Source of the DNA: Acidobacteria bacterium Ga0077551
GTDB lineage: Bacteria > Pseudomonadota > Alphaproteobacteria > Caulobacterales > Hyphomonadaceae
NCBI GenBank assembly: GCA_001464545.1
Contig: LNFC01000006.1
Coordinates: forward strand, 1 to 64,000
Direction of reading: 5' to 3'
Length of the DNA: 64,000 bases
The notes under the pieces are model-generated. The model was not told where the DNA came from and ran no database searches. It saw only the letters and a list, made by a program, of their open reading frames with translations. A program made the position numbers and the translations under genes. Positions 55,812 to 64,000 of the stretch are shown here, one piece after another (the stretch's first letter is position 1; every line of letters begins with the position of its first letter).

Positions 55812-57980
55812 ATGCCCATCGCCCGGATTCTCTTCACGATGCCGTTGCCGGAACCGTTTGACTACACGGTGCCGGAGGGCATGGATCTGGTGCCGGGGGC
55901 CTACGTTGCGGCGCCGGTCGGCCCCTATGACCGGCTGGGCATGGTCGTCGAAGTGCTGCCCGACCAGCCGGGCACGAACCGCAAGCTGAAGGCGGTTACC
56001 GCCGTCTACGACGTGCCGCCAATGGCCGCGCCGATGCGGGAGTTCCTGACCTGGGCCTCGCGCTACACGGTCAGCCATCCGGGCACGATCCTGTCGATGG
56101 CGCTGCGTGCGCGGGAAGCCCTCGTGCCGTCGCCGGTCGAGCTTCGCTACCAGCTGGCAGGTCCGCCGGAAGGTCGCCTCACGCCTGCACGGGCGAAGGT
56201 GCTGGAGCAGGCCGCCGCACTCGGCAGTGTCTCGTCCAGTGAGCTTGCGGCCGCGGCAGGCGTCTCGTCGAGTGTCGTCAAAGGCCTGGTGGGCATGGGC
56301 GCTCTGGAGGAGATAGAAGAACAGGTCGACCTGCCGTTCCTCACGCCCAATCCCGATCTGCCCGGCGCCGTACTGACGGGCGAACAAGCCTCCGCTGCCG
56401 AAGAACTGCGCGAAGGCCTGCGCAAGGGCGGCTTCTCGGCGTACCTGCTCGACGGCGTTACCGGCTCAGGCAAGACGGAAGTGTACTTCGAGGCCATCGC
56501 CGAAGTGCTGCGCTCGGACCCCGAGGCGCAAATCCTTGTTCTGCTTCCGGAAATCGCCCTCACACAGGCCATTCTCACCCGGTTCGAGCAGCGCTTCGGC
56601 GCCGCGCCGGCGCCCTGGCATTCCGGGCTGAATCCGAAGGAGCGTCGCCGCACCATGCGCGAAGTGTTGCATGGCCGCGCCCGGATCGTCATCGGCGCGC
56701 GTTCGGCGCTGTTCCTGCCATTTCGCAGACTGAAGCTCATCATTGTCGATGAGGAACATGACGGCAGCTACAAGCAGGAAGACGGCGTGACCTATCACGC
56801 CCGCGACCTTGCGGTGATGCGCGCCAAGCTGGAGGAGGGCGCCGTGGTGCTCGCCTCGGCGACGCCCGCACTGGAGACGGTCGTCAACGCGGAAGCCGGG
56901 CGGTACATCCGCCTCCGCCTCGCCGCGCGGCCGGGTACGGCGCGCCTGCCGGAGATCGAATTGATCGACCTCAGGAAGGCGCCGCCGGAAAAGGGAAAAT
57001 GGCTGTCGCCGTTGCTCGCGCTCAGCCTGGCGGAGACGCTGGCGGCGGGGGAGCAGTCGCTGCTCTTCCTCAACCGGCGGGGTTATGCGCCGCTGGTGAT
57101 CTGCAAGGCGTGCGGGGAGAAGCTCAAGTCCCCCGGGACCGAGAACTGGCTGACCGAGCACCGCTATTCGGGCCGCCTCGTCTGCCACCTCACCGGATAT
57201 TCCATCCCGAAACCTGCGACCTGCCCGAAATGCGGCGCCGCTGATTCGCTGATGGGGGTCGGCCCGGGGGTCGAGCGGGTGGCGGAAGAGGTCCGGGTCC
57301 TGCTGCCAAACGCCCGGATCGAGATTTTCTCGTCTGACACCGCCCAGGGCGGCGAGGCGACGCGGGGGATTGTGGATCGTATGGCGGCCAGCGAGATTGA
57401 TGTGCTGATCGGCACCCAGATCGTCGCCAAAGGGCACAATTTTCCAAATCTCACGCTGGTGGGGGTGGTTGATGCCGATAGCGGCCTCAAGGGCGGGGAC
57501 CTCAGGGCAGGAGAGCGCACATACCAGCTCCTGAGCCAAGTCGCCGGCCGCGCCGGGCGGGCCGAGCGGCCGGGGAAGGCATACGTTCAGACCTACACGC
57601 CGGACAACCCGGCCATGCTGGCGCTGGCGGCGAATGACCGCGATGGTTACCTCGCGATCGAACGGGAAGTCCGGTCGGAACTGGGCCTGCCGCCGTTCGG
57701 ACGGCTTGCCGCGATCGTGCTGTCCGCCCCGTCGGCAGAGCTTGTAGACAAGGCCGCGCTGGAGATTGCCGCAGCGGCCCCGAATTCAGAAGGCATCGAA
57801 CTGTTTGGACCTGCACCCGCCCCGATAACGGTCCTGCGGGGGCGTCACCGGAGGCGATTCCTTGTAAAGAGCCCGCGTTCGGTCGATCTTTCGGCATATA
57901 TGACGGCTTGGGTGGGTCGTTTGAAGCTGCCATCGCAGGTGCGTCTGGCAGTCGATATCGACCCGTACTCCTTCCTGTAA
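55812..57980 (+). CDS. priA: Primosomal protein N' (PriA) lacking one zinc site
   Basis: PriA (722 residues) restarts collapsed replication forks. It has the N-terminal 3'-DNA-binding domain, Walker A GVTGSGKTEVYFEA, the DEEHD-type box and the helicase motifs GTQIVAKGHNFPNLTLVG and QVAGRAGRAERPG. E. coli PriA has eight zinc cysteines; here Cys431, 434, 471 and 474 are kept (one full site), but the other four positions read Ser440, Thr443, Cys458 and Thr461. So one zinc site is intact and the other lost. The F1 ATPase operon follows. Confidence 0.97.
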   Translation: MPIARILFTMPLPEPFDYTVPEGMDLVPGAYVAAPVGPYDRLGMVVEVLPDQPGTNRKLKAVTAVYDVPPMAAPMREFLTWASRYTVSHPGTILSMALRAREALVPSPVELRYQLAGPPEGRLTPARAKVLEQAAALGSVSSSELAAAAGVSSSVVKGLVGMGALEEIEEQVDLPFLTPNPDLPGAVLTGEQASAAEELREGLRKGGFSAYLLDGVTGSGKTEVYFEAIAEVLRSDPEAQILVLLPEIALTQAILTRFEQRFGAAPAPWHSGLNPKERRRTMREVLHGRARIVIGARSALFLPFRRLKLIIVDEEHDGSYKQEDGVTYHARDLAVMRAKLEEGAVVLASATPALETVVNAEAGRYIRLRLAARPGTARLPEIELIDLRKAPPEKGKWLSPLLALSLAETLAAGEQSLLFLNRRGYAPLVICKACGEKLKSPGTENWLTEHRYSGRLVCHLTGYSIPKPATCPKCGAADSLMGVGPGVERVAEEVRVLLPNARIEIFSSDTAQGGEATRGIVDRMAASEIDVLIGTQIVAKGHNFPNLTLVGVVDADSGLKGGDLRAGERTYQLLSQVAGRAGRAERPGKAYVQTYTPDNPAMLALAANDRDGYLAIEREVRSELGLPPFGRLAAIVLSAPSAELVDKAALEIAAAAPNSEGIELFGPAPAPITVLRGRHRRRFLVKSPRSVDLSAYMTAWVGRLKLPSQVRLAVDIDPYSFL

Positions 57981-58119
57981 ACACTTGGGATTTTGGCGAA
58001 GTGCACAGCTTTGCCATTTCGCCGCAGCATCCGGCAGGGCGGCCATGTTGTCAGCACAGTTTTCTGGTGTTAAGCGCCGCGCAGTTCAGCACGCACGCCC
58101 GGGTTGTGGCCGCCTGCAA

Positions 58120-58125
58120 TTGACA
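58120..58125 (+). promoter_or_regulatory. Possible -35 of the F1 operon promoter
   Basis: TTGACA lies 45-50 bases before the atpH start in the priA-atpH gap of about 190 bases; no good -10 follows at 17 bases. The gap has no other clear feature. Confidence 0.35.
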
Positions 58126-58169
58126 TTTTTCGGGGCATTTCCGCCCTCCAACCGTGACGGATATCGACT

Positions 58170-58730
58170 TTGCCGGCATCGAGCGTGACGCAGACGAATG
58201 AAGCAGCGCAGCGCTACGCCAGCGCGCTGTTCGAACTGGCGCAGGACAAAGGCGCTCTGGCAGCCGTCTACAAGGACTTCCGCGCGTTCGCAGAAAGCGT
58301 GCGCACATCGAAAGACTTGACGACGCTGCTCAACTCGCCCGCCTTTGGGCGGGACGTCAAAGTGAAGGCGCTCGGCGAAGTGGCCAAGAAAGCCGGTTAC
58401 TCGCCGATTTTCGGCAAGTTTCTCGGTGTGATGGCCACCAATGGCCGCGCGAAAGACATCCTTGGCGCCGAAGTCGCGTTCGATCAGATGTACGCCAACC
58501 AGCGTGGCATCAAGCGGGCTGTCGTCCGCACCGCCAAGGAAATGAGCGGCGCTGAACGGGCACGTATCGAATCACTGCTGGCCAAGCTGGTCGGGGGTGA
58601 AGTGGAACTTTCCAGCGAGGTTGACCCCTCGCTGATCGGCGGCATCCAGCTGCGCATCGGCTCCAAGCTTGTTGACGCCAGCGTTGCCGCCAAACTTAAT
58701 CGCATGAACACCGCAATGAAGGGAGCATAA
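58170..58730 (+). CDS. atpH: ATP synthase F1 subunit delta
   Basis: Delta (186 residues) joins the peripheral stalk to the top of F1 (it equals OSCP). [30 protein letters not shown] near the N-terminus, a helical bundle and [23 protein letters not shown] at the C-terminus are typical. The start is uncertain: the track uses TTG 58170 and GTG 58185 is also possible. It heads the F1 operon after priA, as in other alphaproteobacteria, and is nine bases before atpA. Confidence 0.95.
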   Translation: MPASSVTQTNEAAQRYASALFELAQDKGALAAVYKDFRAFAESVRTSKDLTTLLNSPAFGRDVKVKALGEVAKKAGYSPIFGKFLGVMATNGRAKDILGAEVAFDQMYANQRGIKRAVVRTAKEMSGAERARIESLLAKLVGGEVELSSEVDPSLIGGIQLRIGSKLVDASVAAKLNRMNTAMKGA

Positions 58731-58738
58731 GAAGCTCG

Positions 58739-60274
<1,536 letters not shown>

Positions 60275-60314
60275 GCCCATCCCGTTCGCGCCGCCTAAGG
60301 AATAAAGGCCCCTC

Positions 60315-62662
<2,348 letters not shown>

Positions 62663-62688
62663 GCGCACTGCCTGAGGGAAACTGAACG

Positions 62689-63096
62689 ATGGCCGACAAG
62701 CTGCACTTCTCGCTCGTCTCGCCCTCCCGGGAGTTGTTCTCGGGTGAGGTCGATCACGTGATCGCTCCGGGTACGGAAGGCGAGTTCGGGGTGCTGGCGC
62801 ACCACGCGCCGTTCATGACGACACTGAAGAACGGTATTGTTCGCGTGCTCGAAGGCGACGCCGTGAAAATGCGCATCTATGTGCGCGGCGGTTTTGCCGA
62901 TGTGACGCCCGCCGGCCTGACAATCCTCGCTGAAGAAGCGCGCAACCTGACAGATGCGAAAGCGGAAGACGTTGACGCGGAAATCGAAGCGGCGCGTCTC
63001 AAGCTACTCGCACTCGACTCCGGCGACACCAAGCAGTTCGCACTGCAGGAACAGATCGCCTATCTCGAAGGCATCCGGGCTGCACTCGCGAACTGA
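62689..63096 (+). CDS. atpC: ATP synthase F1 subunit epsilon
   Basis: Epsilon (135 residues) connects the shaft to the c-ring and can inhibit ATP hydrolysis. The N-terminal beta sandwich (LHFSLVSPSRELFSGEVDHVIAPGTEGEFGVLAHHAPFMTTL) is typical, followed by a helical hairpin (LTDAKAEDVDAEIEAARLKLLALD). It is the last gene of the operon, followed by a terminator. Confidence 0.97.
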   Translation: MADKLHFSLVSPSRELFSGEVDHVIAPGTEGEFGVLAHHAPFMTTLKNGIVRVLEGDAVKMRIYVRGGFADVTPAGLTILAEEARNLTDAKAEDVDAEIEAARLKLLALDSGDTKQFALQEQIAYLEGIRAALAN

Positions 63097-63102
63097 ACGG
63101 TC

Positions 63103-63135
63103 TCAGGCCGCCTAAGCTGGTGGTCTGAAATTTTC
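63103..63135 (+). terminator. Terminator of the F1 operon
   Basis: TCAGGCCGCC and GGTGGTCTGA form a 10-bp stem with two G-U pairs around TAAGCT, followed by AATTTTCC. It lies seven bases after the atpC stop. Confidence 0.6.
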
Positions 63136-63160
63136 CAAATATCGTTTCGCGAGCCCGGTC

Positions 63161-63949
63161 TCAGGCGAATACGGCGATCGTTTGCCGGCCGATCATGACG
63201 GGTTCGCCCGCTGTGTTCCACATCGACATCGCCTGGCTTGAATAGCCATTGCGCGCCGTCTGTGCCGTGTGGCGGGCGAGAAACCAGCGCGCGTCGGTCT
63301 CGATGGTTTCGGTGAGGAACTCCGCCATCCAGGTCATCGAGCTGATGCGGCCGGGCGCGGTGAACATCGACATGGCGGCCGGCGGCGGCGCATCGGCGAG
63401 CGCGAGCAGGGCGACCGCGTCATTCAGCGTTGCCGGATCCTTGTGGCGCATCCAGATCGAAATGTCCGCTTCGGCGGCGCCGCTCATCGGCGGGTTGCCG
63501 CCGGCGAGGAGGATATCGAAGTTCTGCGCGAAGGTCGGGCCTTGCCCTTCCTTGCGGAAGTAATTCGGCGCCGTCGCCGGCGGCGGAACCTCCGGGGGCG
63601 GAAGATGCGCGAAGTCGAGCGCAGACGTGCGCGCCGCGCCGAAGGTGATGATCGCCTCGGCCAGTACGCCGTCCTCGCCCGTCATGCGGACAGACGTGAA
63701 GACCGTATTTTTGCCTTGGCGCAGAACTTCCGGCTTGCAGACGGCCGTGCCGTTCACCGGTCCCACGAACGCAACCTGCACGGCGCGAACGGGCAGCCCG
63801 CCGCTGAGCGGAATGGCGGCCTCGAGGCAGAGCGCGGCGGTGAGCCCGCCATAGGCGGTGCGGCCTTGCATCCAGTTTTCCGGGATCGCTGTGGCGCGGG
63901 CCGGAGCGTCCGCGGGCGAGACCGAGGCGAGCAATTGGGTGAAGTTCAT
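63161..63949 (-). CDS. Thioesterase family protein (hotdog, TesB-like)
   Basis: A 262-residue tandem hotdog-type acyl-CoA thioesterase (4HBT_3 / TesB-like). ENWMQGRTAYGGLTAALCLEAA is the first hotdog helix with the usual GG turn, and the second half (FTAPGRISSMTWMAEFLTETIETDARWFLARHTAQTA) holds the other hotdog, with YSSQAMSMWNTAGEPVMIGRQT at the C-terminus. It probably releases CoA from acyl-CoA in the cytosol; the substrate is unknown. It is convergent with atpC, 65 bases away. Confidence 0.9.
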   Translation of the reverse strand: MNFTQLLASVSPADAPARATAIPENWMQGRTAYGGLTAALCLEAAIPLSGGLPVRAVQVAFVGPVNGTAVCKPEVLRQGKNTVFTSVRMTGEDGVLAEAIITFGAARTSALDFAHLPPPEVPPPATAPNYFRKEGQGPTFAQNFDILLAGGNPPMSGAAEADISIWMRHKDPATLNDAVALLALADAPPPAAMSMFTAPGRISSMTWMAEFLTETIETDARWFLARHTAQTARNGYSSQAMSMWNTAGEPVMIGRQTIAVFA

Positions 63950-64000
63950 GGCGCAGCTCCTGGGAGGGATGAGGCAGTCCTACCCGGTTCCGAAAAGGAA

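Overview
The window looks like a chromosomal segment of a free-living alphaproteobacterium, most likely from the Hyphomonas/Caulobacter side of the class. The evidence is gene content and order: a CcrM-type GAnTC methyltransferase, separate F0 (atpI-B-E-F'-F) and F1 (atpH-A-G-D-C) ATP synthase operons with priA just before F1, a mutY/dciA-dsbA-smc block, pbp1A-prfB, tatABC, serS-surE-pcm-yajC-secDF, and high GC with alphaproteobacterial protein sequences throughout. I see no rRNA, tRNA, CRISPR array, insertion sequence, prophage or plasmid feature. Taxonomy is inferred from protein resemblance only.

Layout. 0-5.7 kb: tail of a probable EF-Tu gene and its terminator, a roughly 390-base non-coding stretch with two perfect palindromes and a helically phased direct repeat, an SDR oxidoreductase, rpsD, a class III-like PPK2, a GIN-domain (DUF2807) exported protein with an operator-like promoter, and a divergent GlxA-type regulator / DJ-1-PfpI pair. 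5.7-18.2 kb: rimO, monothiol glutaredoxin, an M2 peptidase lipoprotein and bolA on the minus strand; M28 peptidase, DUF1993 protein and an outer-membrane barrel on plus; then a minus-strand run purQ - cytochrome c lipoprotein - adenine deaminase - TPR/sulfotransferase - purL. 18.3-28.5 kb: two entericidin-like lipoproteins around a DUF486 protein, xthA, tatABC, a NYN-domain protein, then serS-surE-pcm and yajC-secD-secF. 28.5-33.5 kb: ychF, a TIR-domain membrane protein, and the F0 operon. 33.6-43.8 kb: smc, DsbA-like thioredoxin, dciA, mutY, a cold-shock/DUF1294 fusion, prfB (with a programmed +1 frameshift that the ORF track misses) and PBP1A. 43.9-55.8 kb: TPR lipoprotein, ETF-ubiquinone oxidoreductase, family 4-like uracil-DNA glycosylase, hemerythrin, two paired small transferases (TIGR04283/TIGR04282 types) around an unknown lipoprotein, a PA0069-type radical SAM protein, ccrM, and a CoxE/MoxR pair. 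55.8-64 kb: priA, the F1 operon and a thioesterase.

Functionally this is mostly core housekeeping: purine synthesis and salvage, translation (S4, SerRS, RF2, RimO, YchF), export (Tat, SecDF-YajC), energy (F0F1, ETF-QO), chromosome maintenance (SMC, DciA, PriA, MutY, XthA, UDG, CcrM) and the cell wall. I found no large undescribed system. The items most worth a second look are the prfB recoding site, a PriA that has lost one of its two zinc sites, a family 4-like UDG without the expected Fe-S cysteines, the TIR-TM protein with a duplicated C-terminal tail, the paired small transferases beside an unusual radical SAM gene, the CtrA/GAnTC-like leader of ccrM, and the operator-like repeats near 0.2-0.4 kb and 3.9 kb.
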